Assembly: GCF_945859685.1 (NCBI RefSeq)
Contig: NC_079149.1
Location: 34,189,043 to 34,253,042, forward strand
Origin: Eupeodes corollae
Taxonomy: Eukaryota; Arthropoda; Insecta; Diptera; Syrphidae
Length of the DNA stretch: 64,000 nt
Direction of reading: 5' to 3'
Part shown: in pieces, positions 1 to 12,527 of the stretch
How positions within the stretch are numbered: the stretch's first letter is position 1
Layout of the letters: every line of letters begins with the position of its first letter
Position numbers and translations under genes: made by a program
Notes under the pieces: generated by a model
What the model saw: only the letters and a program-made list of their open reading frames with translations
Database searches by the model: none
Told to the model about the DNA's origin: nothing

Positions 1-696
1 AGAATATAATAGAGAGAAACAAATGACGGTTTTGAAATTTTAGGCAATTTTCTAAGGCTTTCCTAATTTTTGTTTTCTTCCTCCAAAATGAACATAACTC
101 AGAAGACATGCCATAAAAAACTGAAGTTGTACATAATATATAAATAGGTAATGTATATAGGAATACCTTTGTATAGTTTTTGGTGATTATGATGAGAAAC
201 AAACAATAGGGAGTGGTTGAATGTCAAATCATAAAAACAAAAAATATGGCGCTTGAAACATTAATGGTGATTTTTCGATGTCATAATAGAATAGAAATGG
301 AATTAATTATGCTTAAACCATCAAATTGAGAGATGTTAACATGACATGGACATTGTATTTATCATTATTGTTATTTTATTTTTCGTTTGTTTAATGGAAA
401 ACTTGATAATGATGTGAATAGCTGATAAAGTGCCATGAAAGTTTATTTGGAAAGAATGTACACATTTGTGTGTTGATGAAAAGTGTAAAACGAAGTTCTG
501 TGGTCTTAGCAAAGTTTCGTCTTTCTTTTTTAAAGTAAAATAAAATGGTGACAGATATGTAAAAAATCAGCCTCATTATACAATCAATCGTCATTATGTC
601 CACTGCACACTTCTAGTTCTCGCTTTCACTCTTATTTCGAAAAAATACATTTTTAAATGTTATCTACATATAAATTACTTTGTTCCTTGCAAAATA
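1..696. other. AT-rich gene-free stretch
   Basis: I see no coding similarity, RNA gene or clear repeat structure here. Short open frames have AT-driven composition and no recognisable motif. Confidence 0.5.
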
Positions 697-865
697 TTTC
701 ATTACAATCTTACCTAAAATAATTAATTATTTTTACGTGAGAAACTCAATAAAAAATCAAAATTATTTTGCCATTTTGATACCAATTAAAATTTCATTGT
801 CATTTTCATATTTCATGAGCAAGTACAAAATGCAAACAAAAGAGCTGAACTGCGAACTTTATATA
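697..865 (+). repeat. Diverged interspersed repeat, copy 1
   Basis: This segment matches 7382-7520 in the same orientation. Shared landmarks are TTTCATTACA at the left, an AATAATTAATTATTTTTA block, and AAACAAAAGAGCTGA followed by TGCGAACTTT at the right. The two copies have many substitutions and small gaps, so the pair is old. No coding potential or terminal structure is visible and the family is not recognised. Confidence 0.6.
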
Positions 866-1039
866 TATGAATTGATGCTCTTAACTGAAAAGTTCTCGCC
901 TTGTTTTTAATAATTAAAATTTATCATATTTTTAAATTGTACGAGAATTTAAAGTAAGTTAAATTTCTGAGTTTAAAAAATTATCGATCAATGCTTATTG
1001 ATAGTTTGGCCTTCAAATTGTTTGTTTATTGTTTATAGC

Positions 1040-1620
1040 TTCACAAAAAATGGTCTAGAGGCGGTAAATCTCACAGTTTAGGCAGCCAATTGACTGGCCT
1101 TAAAAGTAACTTTGTCATGTAAATCACGCTCTTTCATTTTGCGAGCAAAAAGTTTGTTATCATCGCATGATATCTCATATCATGATTACTATCATGTGAT
1201 TCGCATCATCTTTAAAGGATTACGATCCAATGGTTTCACCAGCCCATAAACTGCACCAAACAGTGAACTTTTTCGGACGCATCGGTTGTTCTTGCAATGT
1301 TTCTGGCTGGTCTTACATCAAATAATGCAATTTTGCTTTAATCAGAAATGAGTTTTGAGCGTCGCTGAACACAATTTTTTGATAAAAAGTGGGTCTTCAG
1401 CGAACTTTTCAATAGCTCATTCAACAAAAATTAAATTTTGTATTGTGAAAGGATAATAGACTTTAATTCTGTATTTCAAAAGGCTTCACCCCCAAAATTC
1501 TTCCTCAGATTTGTTCAATTAGTGCTGTAACGCAGGCCCAATTTCTGCATACTTTGCCAAATTCATAATAAAATTTCATCACTTACGCTGACTGATAAAG
1601 CTATGTAAGCTTATTGATGG
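1040..1620 (-). pseudogene. Tc1/mariner transposase remnant
   Basis: Reading the minus strand across shifting frames recovers transposase segments in the right order: a QLGLRYST-like linker, a KPFEIQ segment, an EKFAEDPLF segment leading to a damaged first catalytic block (VFSD), then PKKFTVWC and SLWAGETIG, and finally DLPPLDHFL corresponding to the third catalytic region. At least two codons expected to be Cys and Trp are stop codons, and several frame changes are needed. The segments resemble the better preserved transposase at 28.3-29.4 kb, so it belongs to the same broad mariner group. Terminal inverted repeats were not found. It is a dead fragment. Confidence 0.7.
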
Positions 1621-2640
1621 TTTCATATCCAATAATGGAAATTTAGTAAATAGCTGTCTCAGTAAGGATCTATCAAACTGGCCATAGAATGAAGAAGCGC
1701 ACGATGAACTTTTTTTAAAATAGCACGCATTAAAATAATAAAATTAAATAATAACAGGTCATACTTAGGATGTTTGACATTGACACACAATACGAAACGT
1801 ACGTGAACTATCAAAAACAGTGTTGACAAAAATTGAAATTGAGAAATGCAAAAAAATTTGCTTTTTGGTATTTCCAAGTGATTGGTTTAAATTGCAAACT
1901 TTTGTTAAATTAAAGATTTTATAAAAAATACTAAATCAGCTTATGTTTTATATCCAAGTACTATTTTTCCTCAAAATTTCTACTGCAAAACGCTTTACGA
2001 ATTCTATCTTGTTACTGAAACATGTATAGCAAAATAGAGTAGAAATGAATGTCTTCAAAGTTTAGTCGCTTTTAAATATGATTTTTGTAATATTTAATTA
2101 AGAAGTGTTGATTATATGATTTATTAAACACAAACTTTCTTAATTTTTTTCTTATTTAATAAAAACTGTATAAAAGACAACAAATGCAAAAATTGCAAAA
2201 TGTTGTAATCGAAGACTTGCAATAAAAAATGTTCTTCAAAAATCTCTTACTGTATTAAATCTTATTTATAAAACAAAAATATACGTATTTGCTTAAGCTC
2301 TCGCGTTCATTCATCTATTTAGCCCCAAAATTACTTGCAATAACAATAATAAGCTCTTATTTCAGAAACCTATGATTGCAGAAACCTATCTGTGCTGAAA
2401 ACAACCTAATAATCTTTGTCTGCAAACAAAATATTCAGAGCTACCTTTGTGTAAAGAACACTACTATTCTAAAAATTTGAAATAACTAAAGGCAATCTCA
2501 AAAAAGAGTTCAACAATGAAATTTTTTCAAATGCTCAAATTCTGCAAACCAAAACAGTTTTTCTTAAATTTTGTTTGAAAAGTATCGCTTTTAATGTCGT
2601 TGATGTATTGGTGATATATTTAATAATTGTGTTTATTGTT
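1621..2640. other. AT-rich gene-free stretch
   Basis: No recognisable gene or repeat. A 72-codon minus-strand open frame at 1659-1877 has no domain-like features. Confidence 0.45.
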
Positions 2641-2644
2641 GAAT

Positions 2645-3900
2645 TTTTCCAAACAGCTTAAAAATGGCTGAGGTTATACCAATTCTTAAGAAAAGTGATT
2701 CCTAAAATCATAATTATATTTTGAAAAAGTGATGAAAGTCAGAATTTTATCGTATTTGGATAAAGTTAACTTTTTTAGTAGCAATCAGTTTGGGGTCAGA
2801 TCTTGCAGATCAACGAAAAACGCACTTCTTCAATTTTGCAGCCAGTTCTATACCAATCTTTACAGTAGAAAAGTGACAGCTGCTATCTATGTATATTGAT
2901 ACAACCAAGGCATTTGATACTATGAATCACGATCTGTTACTAATTTAACTTGAAAAACTTGGGTTTAGAGGATTCATTATCAAATGGGTTTTTTTCATAT
3001 CTTAAAAGTATAAGACAAAGAGTTAAAATAAGAGATTCGTTCAGTGGACCTTTAGATAAAGCTATAGACGTTCCCCAAGGCTAGGTTCTAGGTCCCATTT
3101 TATTCTTTATATATATAGTATATTCTATCTTCTACCTCGACTTGAAGGGTTCTGTAACAGGTTTCGCTGATGATATTGCTTGTTCATATTCGAATAATTC
3201 TATTGTAGACTTAATAGCATTAGGAATTGGTTAAGTATGCATAAGCTTGTCAAAAGTAATACAACTAAGCTCTTTAATGAATCCTATTTTTCTTTCTAAT
3301 CCCCTAAATTCATATACCATAGCTCGAATTGTAAAAAGTTTGGAGTGGCAGTGACCTGAGTTTTAACTGTATCTGAGTATAAGTATCCCGGTTTATTGAT
3401 TGATAATAAATTGAATTATAATGTTCATAATTCAAAATTGAAAAAGTATCTTTTGTCTATTACTTTTATTTTGTACCATCTTAGAAAATTAGCTTAGCGA
3501 AAACTCTTTGAAACAGTTTATTATAGCTTGGTTCAATGGAAGTTACAATATGGGCTTCGTTTAACTTTAATATGCAATCTTTATTGGTTGTATACAGAAA
3601 CATATTCTTAGTATTATCTGGAACAAAAAACGCCGTGAGCATAGTTTTGCACTTTTCTTAAGATCAAAGATTCTTTCGCTTAAGCACCTTATTTTTTATA
3701 AAGTTTTAAAAAATGTTTTCTTTAGAAGTGGTAACCTTCTTAATTAGAACTTAACTTCTTACAGGCTTCGAAGTCAGGAAAGTTTCCTTGCTCAAGTACC
3801 ACCTCACAACAATCGTTGCTTTCTAAACTTTTACTTCTCAGTAGCACCCAGAATTTTTAACAAGCTTTCTCTTGAGATTCGTAGCATCCTTTCATTGTTT
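2645..3900 (+). pseudogene. Non-LTR reverse transcriptase remnant (Jockey/CR1-like)
   Basis: The plus strand encodes, with many stops and frame changes, the palm and thumb of a non-LTR reverse transcriptase. Visible blocks in order are SNQFG (motif 2a region, near 2783), an AAIYV..TKAFDTMNHDLL block, VPQG*VLGP (3069-3098, stop replacing Cys or Ser), FADDIA (3162-3179, the catalytic Asp pair) and a C-terminal RIFNKL..EIRS segment near 3850. The last block is typical of Jockey/CR1-type ORF2 ends. There is no upstream endonuclease, so the copy is 5'-truncated, as target-primed reverse transcription often produces. It is heavily decayed. Confidence 0.8.
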
Positions 3901-4419
3901 GTATTTAATAACAAAAATAAAATTATTTCTGTTTAATTTTGATCTTTGTATTTATTAATTAATAATCAACTTAATATACAAGCCTAATACAAAAATAATT
4001 TTTTTTAATAAAAGAAGCCAATGTACTAAAAAAAATTTTTTTAAACAGACAATTTTGTAATAATAAAATAGAATTTCATAAACAATACATAATCCATGTA
4101 ATTAGCATATTGTTTTATAAAATATTTGTCCTCATAGATACGTTAAGGTTATTTATTTTTAGTAGAAAAAATTTAAATAAAAAATGTCAAGAACATATCG
4201 TAAATATATGTAATCATAATGATTCACCCTACAATGCATGTATATTTTTTAATTTGTTAATTTATATGCATGCATCCGCTACTAGTCTTCTACTACAGGA
4301 GGCATCCTTTATTATTTCCACTTATAAATTTGTATAATCACTCTGTAAATAATGTTATACATATACTCGTATAAGGAATTATTATTCTACACTTATTTTA
4401 CAAAATTATGGGATTTACT

Positions 4420-4449
4420 TTTATTATTATTATTATTATTATTATTAAT
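4420..4449. repeat. (ATT)n microsatellite
   Basis: About ten consecutive ATT units are visible. Confidence 0.9.
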
Positions 4450-4719
4450 ATATTTTATAGTAGCAGTAATTATTTACATTTTTTCTTATAATTATATTGC
4501 ACAATTTACAGAGATTTAGTATAACCCTACTTTACTTCTGAAAAAAATAACAATTTTATATAAAATTATCACAGTTTAACATAACTAACAAATCGAAGTA
4601 AAAAGCTACAAAAAAAAAACCTTCTTCAAATTTGTATGAAACATGGTTATCCGAGATTGGAGAGAATAGGAGGCTGGGAAGCATCGAAAAACGCTAATCT
4701 CAAAAATGCTTTACAAGTA

Positions 4720-5040
4720 AATAAATAAATACAATCAAAATAGAAAAAGTAAATATGTTAACAACCAAAAATAAATAAATAAATGAATAAAAATAAAATA
4801 ATAATTAAAATAATAAACAAATAATCAAATAAACAAATGCATAAACATTTAAATAAATAAAAACATTAAAAAAAAAGTAAATATGATAAGAAACAAAAAT
4901 AAATAACTAAATAAAGAAAGACTGAAATAAAAAAAGAAATAAATAAATATATGTATATATTAATAATAATAAAGAAATAAATAAATAAATAAATAAAAAA
5001 ATAAGTAAATAAATAAATAAATAAGTACCACATTAAATAA
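4720..5040. repeat. Degenerate (AAAT)n tract
   Basis: About 320 bp dominated by AAATA and AAAT units with interruptions. On the minus strand it reads as TTTA repeats. It produces a spurious Tyr/Phe/Ile-rich open frame that is not a gene. Confidence 0.85.
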
Positions 5041-5135
5041 GTACCTTTAACCATTTTTTTTAAGTTTTTATTTTTACATTTTTTTTACAGTTTCATGTTG
5101 TTTTTTAATTTGTTTGTGTTTTTTATTTTTAATTT

Positions 5136-6450
5136 CTAAATAGCCGAATTTGAGATAAGGTGGTTTTCCGATAGTCTGCTAGATGCATTATATCGCTCAA
5201 GCAAATAACTTATTCTAAATAAAACTTTTTCATGCCATGGCAGATTTAACATCATTTTTAGGATTTTATTTTAGGTTCTTTGTAATCGAAGTAAATGGCT
5301 ATTAGCACATTTACCCCCAAACAGGTGACCCATATAGCATGATACTTTGAAAGATAACCTTAAAAATGATGAGCTTATTTTCAACACTGAGTTTTAATTT
5401 CCTGTTGATAAACGGATATAGAATTTTTATAGCTAAGTTCACCTTATTGATTGCTTCTTGTCTATGAACACCAAAAGTAAGTGTTTTGTCTAGGTGTACT
5501 CCTAAATATTTAGTACTCGATTTCCATTCTGTTGGAATACCATTAATTTGAAGCATATTGGTGGGTAAAAAACAAGCTTTTCTTTTTCTAGTGAAAAAGA
5601 CGGCTTGAGTTTTCCCAACATTTATTTTAATCTTCCAATTATTAAAGTACGTTTGCACAATATTCAGCGCAGATTGCAAGTTGGTTTCGATGTTAAAACC
5701 AACTGAATCTGATGAATACAAATACGTATCGTCTGCAAAAATAGCTGATTTACAGTTTGTTAACGTCGGGAAATCATAAGTAAATATGGTATACAAAACA
5801 GGACCAAGAACTGATCCTTGTGGTACACCTGCAAGGATTTCATATAGATCAGAGTAGGAACCGTTTACTGAAACTTTAAAAAATCTTTCAGTTAAAAAGG
5901 AATTTATCATTTTTATAATGAAAAATGGAAAATCCAGAACTAAGAGTTTGTGGAGAAGGCCTTTATGCCACGCAGTGTCAAAGGCCTTCTCTACATCTAA
6001 TATGACCAGACCAGTGCTTTTCCCTACTGCAAAATTACTTTTTATGTCATTCGTTATTCGATGCACTTGATGCACTGTGCTATGAGCACTTCTAAAACCA
6101 AATTGTTCCACTCGAAGGATATTATGCTCGTTCAATTGTATGAGTTTATCAAGACCCTTACTCAGAGAACTGAGTAAACTAATCGGTCTATAGCAAGAAC
6201 TTATAGAAGGATTTTTTCCAGGTTTTTGAATGGGAATTATTTTTGCTATTTTCCATTGCCTTGGAAAATAACCTACTTTAAAGCAAGCAGTAAAAATGAC
6301 TTGTAAAAATTGTATACCTGTTCTGGGCAGTTTTTTTAACATTATATTTTTCAAACAATCTAGTCCTGGACTCTTCGAATTTTAAAGGCTACCAAGTACA
6401 GTTTTTACATCCTGTAATTGTATCATAGCTAAATTGAAATTGTTGAGATC
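5136..6450 (-). pseudogene. Jockey-clade LINE reverse transcriptase, 5'-truncated
   Basis: An uninterrupted 347-codon frame (6354 to 5311) carries a clear Jockey-type RT: YRPISLLSSLSKGLDKL (motif 1), EQFGFR..HSTVHQVHRI (2), ILDVEKAFDTAWHKGLL (A), AGVPQGSVLGPVLY (B), FADDTYLYSS (C, catalytic Asp pair), KINVGKTQAVFF (D) and a thumb ending SPVWG. Upstream the match continues to about 6450 (NSKSPGLDCLK) through one stop. Downstream, a frame change restores the last ~60 residues to about 5136 (LPWHEKVL, then SRLSENHLISNSAI before a stop). The endonuclease and ORF1 are missing. The frame is unusually well kept for this window, so the copy is moderately young but inactive. Confidence 0.92.
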
Positions 6451-7381
6451 TTATGATTTCATAAGATTTCAAGAAGAAACAAAATTGGAAGAGAAATTAC
6501 ACAGTTTCCTGAAGAGTATTATTATTATTAGTGAAACAGAAACTAAGTTATATTTTAAAACGTAAAAATGAAATTTTTCCCAAAAATAATGAACAAATGG
6601 TGAAAATACATTGAAAAAGGTGAAATGCCACTGCTTTATTTTTGTCGAAGATCCTTATTGTGTATGGTGAAGTACGATCTTAAATTAATCTAGATACATA
6701 AATATTAATTTCATTAACTGTGTTTTTTTTGAATTCCTTCAGATTATTGTCGAATTGAACGATGAACATAATTCATATAACTTTTTCGATGATATAAATT
6801 CATATGACTCTTTCAACTTTATGTATGTTTCTTTCACTACTTTCTTATTATGTTGCCCACTGTTTGGTACTTACTGTTCTGCATCATTATGCTTATCTTA
6901 AAATTAGCCAAAGGATAATTTTATATTATTTTCTTATAGTATTTTAAAAAAAAAAATAATTGTTATATAAAGTTGTCATAGGTTTTCACAAATTTATAAG
7001 ATATCTATTATCTTACTGTGTAAGCTTTATAAATAAATAAACTGAAATAAACTGAAACTAAACTGAAAGTTAGAAAAATAGGCAAAAATAGATCAAATTA
7101 GATTGTATTAATTTTGTATTAATTAACTTCGTTAAAGAAGGTTACAATTTAAAATTTGTACAAAGAGTCGTTTTAGCATGGCTGTGCTGTCTGCCAGATT
7201 GACAATCCAATCAATGAAATCTTAAATCTTAATTATAAAATTTTGTATTGTGTAAAATTGACATTTCTTTTACTTTTTTATTGTCTTGATTGTTTAAAAA
7301 TAGACCAAGATAAAAACAAACAAGACTCCTTATTTTACTTCACTCTTTTAAAATACTTTGTACCTACATTAAATTAAAGCG
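6451..7381. other. AT-rich gene-free stretch
   Basis: No coding similarity or structured repeat was recognised. Confidence 0.45.
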
Positions 7382-7520
7382 TTTCATTACACTATTACTT
7401 TAAATAATTAATTATTTTTATGTGAAAAATATTATTAAGTACAATCGAGAACCGATTATTTTGATACTTCATCAGTATGAGCAAAGTCCAAACAAAAGAG
7501 CTGATATGCGAACTTTGTAT
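7382..7520 (+). repeat. Diverged interspersed repeat, copy 2
   Basis: Same-orientation partner of 697-865, sharing TTTCATTAC, AATAATTAATTATTTTTA and AAACAAAAGAGCTGA followed by TGCGAACTTTG. Weaker similarity may continue to about 7680. Confidence 0.6.
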
Positions 7521-8640
7521 TAATCCTTAATCCAAAAACAGAATTCCTGGAACGTAAAAGTTATATTTAATAATAAAATTAAAGTTGTATTATGTTAAGA
7601 TAATATGAAATTAAAGAATTTCAAAATTTGTACAGTTATTAACGTAAAATTCTTTGAATTAAAAAAACCATGGATTTTTTAAACTGATGAAATAAAATCG
7701 TTTAAAGTGTTTCCAACAATTTGTTTTTTTTTTTGGCTCCTTTAATTTTACGCTGAATTATGTCAAGTTTATGTTGCAAGGACAGACTGAAATAGTTTCA
7801 ATATTTAAAGCAGTTATGAGTCTTGGAACATAAAAAAAACTGTTTACATTATGTAAATTTTGTATGTTTCAATGCACCAGGTATATTAACACAACATGAA
7901 TAAATTTATACATTACATTTTTGTTTTCTTATTTCAAATAAAAATGGAAATTTCACGCTCCATAAAACATACATGGTTACTTTTGGAAATATTATAATTT
8001 GAAATAGAAACATGTTTTTCGACAACAGACATACAAATTTTTATAAATCTTCTACACGGACTTTATAATAAATCAGCTAAATGGTTAAACATAAAATTTA
8101 AGACTTAATGGAATAATCTTCAAACCGTGTGAATAGACAATTCCTCATTAATAGGTTCTCGGCTATAGTAAATTTATTGGCAGTTATTGTAGGAGCATTA
8201 ACTAATCTAAAATGACTCTCAATGTCGTCTATTCTTATACCTAGCTCAAAAGTAAGTGAAATGTCCCTTCTCTATGGTGCAGGTTTACGTAATAGCGATT
8301 ATAGTATACGAAAGTTTGTATTTAAAATCTCTTTAAATTGTTCTAAACATTCTTCAGTACCATCATTCATTCAACTATGACATTTACAACTCATAACATG
8401 CACATGATTCATCCAAAAAACTAAACTCCACTGATGCATTTATTTCTATTTTCCGAAACAAAAAAAAAAGAATAAATCCAATTAACTCAGCGATTTGAGA
8501 TTTCCACTAATACACAATTACATTTGCTATCTCAACAGTTCCATCTCATCAACTGTGCTAAATTACATTCCTAAATCGGAATTCAATAGACGAAGACTAC
8601 AACTTATAGTACCTACTCCCAACAACTGCCGCAACTCGTA
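7521..8640. other. AT-rich gene-free stretch
   Basis: Nothing recognisable beyond AT-rich low-complexity sequence. Base composition changes near 8550 into the GC-richer island that follows. Confidence 0.45.
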
Positions 8641-10520
8641 GTACCGCCACTAAACTGATTCGGCATTTTGTATTATGCCACATGTATGTATGTTTCTATG
8701 CATGTACCTAACCAAAGTCCAAGAGTGGGTCCAAGAGAAAAACAGAGCATCATCGTATCGCCAACCAACCTCCCGCTCGACCGCCCGCCACCAGCTTATA
8801 ACCACCGCACAACATCGTCTTTAACATCCAATCCTCTCTTTGGAACTCATGGAACTTCATTGCTGCCACTGCTAACTGCAACAGTGGTGCAGCACAACCA
8901 CCATCGCCGACCGTAGCCGTATCCTAACCATACGACTAGCGAAAACATCTAAACATCTATTGTCGGAGTAATGGCTAATGTATTACCACCAACAATGGAC
9001 ATCTCCCGACCAGCTGGAGAGCATAATAATAAGGATGTGATAGAGTAATACATTTGCTGTCAAATTACATGCGAAGCGCATTTAATGCAACAAACAAAGC
9101 AACAACTCCCAAGGAACATGAGTACTTGTTGAGATTGCGAGGGGTGGGGAGGGACATGATGGTGCGCGGGAAAGGAAACCAGATCACAGAGCGAGCGCAC
9201 ATCTCGCACAGCATCATAGATTTTAGATCGCAGATAGCTTTGGCAAAGCGCGCCCGCGATGGAATCTATTTGCGAGGACAAGCTTTTTTTTTATACAGGA
9301 GTGGATTTAGGGTTCCTTTTAAACCAGGCTTAAAGAGACAAAAATTTCTGCTTCCTCCCGATGATCACAGTTCGTCCCTCATAAAACTGGCGTCCAAATT
9401 CTGAGTACCTTGTTAATATGACAATTTCCTTCCATGATTCTCCTTCATAGCGACTGTCAAGAACCTGATAATAATCTGATAAGTGCCTTATAAGGGCCTG
9501 ATAAGACCTTAATTAAACACTAATAATCTTTTAAATTTTATGAATCATTCACTTTTGCAAATCTTTGAACGTACCGCCCATTTTGTGACTTCTATCGTTG
9601 GAAATGCGGACCTGGTCACCTCCCCCTCTAGAATAACTCGCAATTGCGCAGCGCAGTGCAGTAAAACGCGAGTTCTTTTAGCCGTCGCTGATGCACCTCC
9701 GAACATGGGCATCCTCTTTGGTTGTTTATTGCTTGTCAGACATTTATTGCTTCGACGGATGCAGTTTTCCGAAGCGCACTACCAACAAACGACACAAAAA
9801 ACAACAACAAAGGAACAAGAATTGGTCCCAATCCTGTTGCTGGTCCAGCTCCAACTCCAGATTCGCCGCATCATCATCATCAGTGATGGTGACTGGTGGT
9901 TTGTGTGCTGTGCGAGCTGCTTGCGGATTGTTGGTCTTGATGTTGTACAATTGGAGTATTAAAGTATATCGAGAGAAAGAGTGAGGAAGAGCTTGGTTTG
10001 GTAGAACCTGGAACATATCAAATGATATCGCAAATGCCTTAATGTGGCCTCTTAATCGATGGCTGCTGTTGCAGCAGCCGCACAGAAGAGTCTATAAATG
10101 GAACACAACGACCGATGATGAAGACTACGATGACGATGACGACGACGGACGATGAACAACTCGATGGGGAATCAAATGATGAGGTGGTTCTCGAGAGTTT
10201 TTTGGTCGGTTTTTCGGTCTTGGTTGGTGCATCATTTCGAATCTGCGGCTTCATTGGCTCCCGATATATACTCGACTCGCGTATTGATGATGAAGCTCAA
10301 ATGCCCGATTGTGGACTGCTGCGGTTCTTATTGACGGCAATGACAACGACGACGACGACAACGAGTGACTTCAGATGCAGAGTTTTTTGGATTGTTTTTG
10401 GTCAGATATTTATGTTATGGTTTTTGTGTGTAATATGTTGTTTCGAATGGCTTACAATTTGGATTTGCGCTGATGCTCTGTTTTGCTTTCCATCTAAATA
10501 ATTTGTAAAGGATTTTATCG
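8641..10520. other. GC-richer unique island, no supported gene
   Basis: This island is clearly less AT-rich than its surroundings and shows no transposon similarity. It contains short codon-like simple repeats (CAA, GAT/GAC, CAG type), including a GATGAC/GACGAC tract at 10115-10160. Overlapping open frames of 90-140 codons occur on both strands at 9054-10501, but they overlap one another, consist largely of the simple repeats, and match nothing I recognise. A plausible reading is host intronic or regulatory DNA. That is inference from composition only. Confidence 0.4.
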
Positions 10521-11300
10521 GATATCGGATTATTATATAAATTGTTTTTTTGTTTCCTTTTTGTCTCCCTTGATGCATCGCATCGATGGTTGTTTTCTTG
10601 ATGTTTTGCAATGAAAAATTGTAGGTAATAATTGATGTGCAATTGACGGTCTTGCAAAAGCATTTTTACTTTCAAATTGCTCAGTTCAGAGATCATAACA
10701 CTAAACCTACATCTTCAATAAAAAGTTGGACTTTAAAGTTTGATTATGTGATGTGACATTTTGATCTGAAGAAATTTGTAAGCTCTTAAAGAGTCATCGT
10801 GGGAAAAGAGGGAAATTTCGTAAATGTTTTTGTGTGGTGAAAAGACTTTTGACGTATTGGACGATTTAGATGGTCTCATAAGACCATAACATCTAATAGC
10901 TCTCGAAACTTTATTTTTTTTTAAATAAGTAGTTCAATCTCGCTTTTATACAAAAAAAAAGATTCGAACAATAATTTTCTACTTTCATAGCACGCGGTAG
11001 AATTTGTAGGCATTCGATTCTGACATTCTATCAATAAATAATATTGAATGCTTGTCAGGCTCGTTTTAACTGTGAACAATGTTGGCATTTATTTCACATC
11101 ATTAAATATATAAAATTGGCGATTTGAATTAATTTCTATTTGTATTTTTCTGTGGACCAATGTCAATTGCATGATATTTTTTATTTTCAATATTTTTCTG
11201 TATTGCTTGCTTTTAACATATTTATTTAATTTTAATAACATTTTTGACGAAGTGCTTACTGTGAAAAAATCTTTGGCTTGTTGGTTCTTAGAATGTCTAT
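10521..11300. other. AT-rich gene-free stretch
   Basis: No gene or repeat family recognised between the GC-richer island and the minus-strand RT remnant. Confidence 0.4.
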
Positions 11301-11944
11301 GGAACATAAGGTTTTACAAATTGACAGATCTATAGACCTTCTGTCTTTGTTGTAATGCCCATATACTTGATGTCTGTATGATCACCGTGGCGGAGCGCTT
11401 GGTTAAAGGGGTCACGGTGACTAGGTAGGCTTGGGATGTGAAGTAAGTAGCGTGGATTTTAGCCTTATTTAGTTTGCTTTTGAAATGTTTCTCCGTTCCT
11501 AAATAAATATAAGACTTAATTACGTCTAAAGTTTTTTGCAATATTTCCATGCCTCGTCTCTCGCCGTTCTGTCAGATCCATTCTTAAAAACCAGGTCTTT
11601 TGATTTATCCGGATTAACTTCTAGATTCCACACTTGGCAAAATTCTTGCACTTTATTGATCATCAACTGTAGAGCAGTCGGTGAATCCACAAGAATGACA
11701 ATGTCATCGGCTCGGCATACATAAGCACTTTGATCCGTTTGTTAGCAAACTCCACGCCACAATTGAGATACTCAACCAAATCATCTAGAAAAAGTTTAAA
11801 GAACTAGGGGCTTAGAATATAGCCTTGTCGCACTCCTTGGTTCACTTCAATTCTTTCTGATATTTCTTTTTCATTATTAATGTATGCTATGGTGTTTTGG
11901 TACAGTTTTTCAATAATCATCCAAAGCGGTTTTAAAGCGGCGTT

Positions 11945-12527
11945 ACAAGTTATGACTTTTTGTGGCTTTTTTGTAGGACGAGGAGTTGAAGTTCTGTTTT
12001 CAATGTTCAGCTAGGCCTTCTTACACCAATTCTTCTAAAGCACAAATTCGTATTATCGTTTCTTCCAACGCATTAAATTTATACTCCAATTTTTTTCCAT
12101 TCAGAAATAGATTTTGTTGGTGGGCCCAAACTGTTAAATTCTTTTTCTATTTCTTTCCAAAATGTTGATACATCTTCCTTAGACCGATTTGTTGTGAAAC
12201 CATTAGCAATATTGTTTATTTTCCATAAAACTAATCAATACGTGAGTATTTATTGAATTCGACCTTAAAAAGATACATTTTTATTAATACATATTTTCAT
12301 TATTATTTTGTTCTGAATTGCTTACATTGTTTGCTCTGCTTTCGATTCCGACAAGTAAATAACGGGGAAATAATCAGAGAGAAAAACACATCATTTTACC
12401 ATGAAAAAAAAGTTGCCGATAGGTATTTTCCCCTAAAAAATTTGTTCCCAATTTCGAAAAAATCCCGATACCAATTTTTCGAATATGGAAACGAATCCAT
12501 GGGAAAAGAAGTTCCCGATAACCCCAA
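11945..12527. mobile_element. Unclassified ~583-bp insertion inside RT remnant
   Basis: Reverse-transcriptase similarity stops on one side near 12528 (after STFG) and resumes on the other near 11944 (at KPLWMIIEKL), with no missing RT block expected there. The intervening DNA holds the Myb/SANT-like fragment plus AT-rich sequence with several TCCCGATA/TTCCC motifs. I could not find convincing terminal inverted repeats or a target-site duplication, so the boundaries are good to about 10 bp only. Confidence 0.5.
11960..12183 (-). pseudogene. Zeste-type Myb/SANT-like domain fragment
   Basis: On the minus strand from 12183 the translation begins SKEDVSTFWKEIEKEF, then PPTKSISEWKKI, and after a frame change continues EYKFNALEETIIRI. 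The spacing of the two Trp residues and the 'NSLGPP.KS..EWKK' pattern are characteristic of the Myb/SANT-like domain of regulatory protein zeste and of accessory proteins of some DNA transposons. It lies wholly inside the segment that splits the surrounding RT remnant, so it probably arrived with that insertion. It has stops and frame changes and is not functional as it stands. Its source (host gene or transposon accessory ORF) cannot be decided here. Confidence 0.6.

Larger units (their letters stand above)
3901..5135. other. AT-rich stretch with simple repeats
   Basis: No gene is seen. The stretch holds an ATT microsatellite at 4420-4449 and a long AAAT-type low-complexity tract at 4720-5040. 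The tract lies just beyond the 3' end of the minus-strand Jockey copy and may be, or have grown from, its tail. Confidence 0.6.

Noticed and set aside
1150..1205. Palindrome-rich CATGATATC region as a transposon terminus
   Set aside because: It falls inside the decayed mariner transposase coding region, and the inverted words are short.
4866..5054. Minus-strand frame rich in Tyr, Phe and Ile resembling a membrane protein
   Set aside because: It is a translation of the degenerate AAAT tract.
9054..10501. Overlapping open frames of 90-140 codons on both strands
   Set aside because: They overlap each other, are built from simple triplet repeats and lack any recognisable domain; composition explains them.
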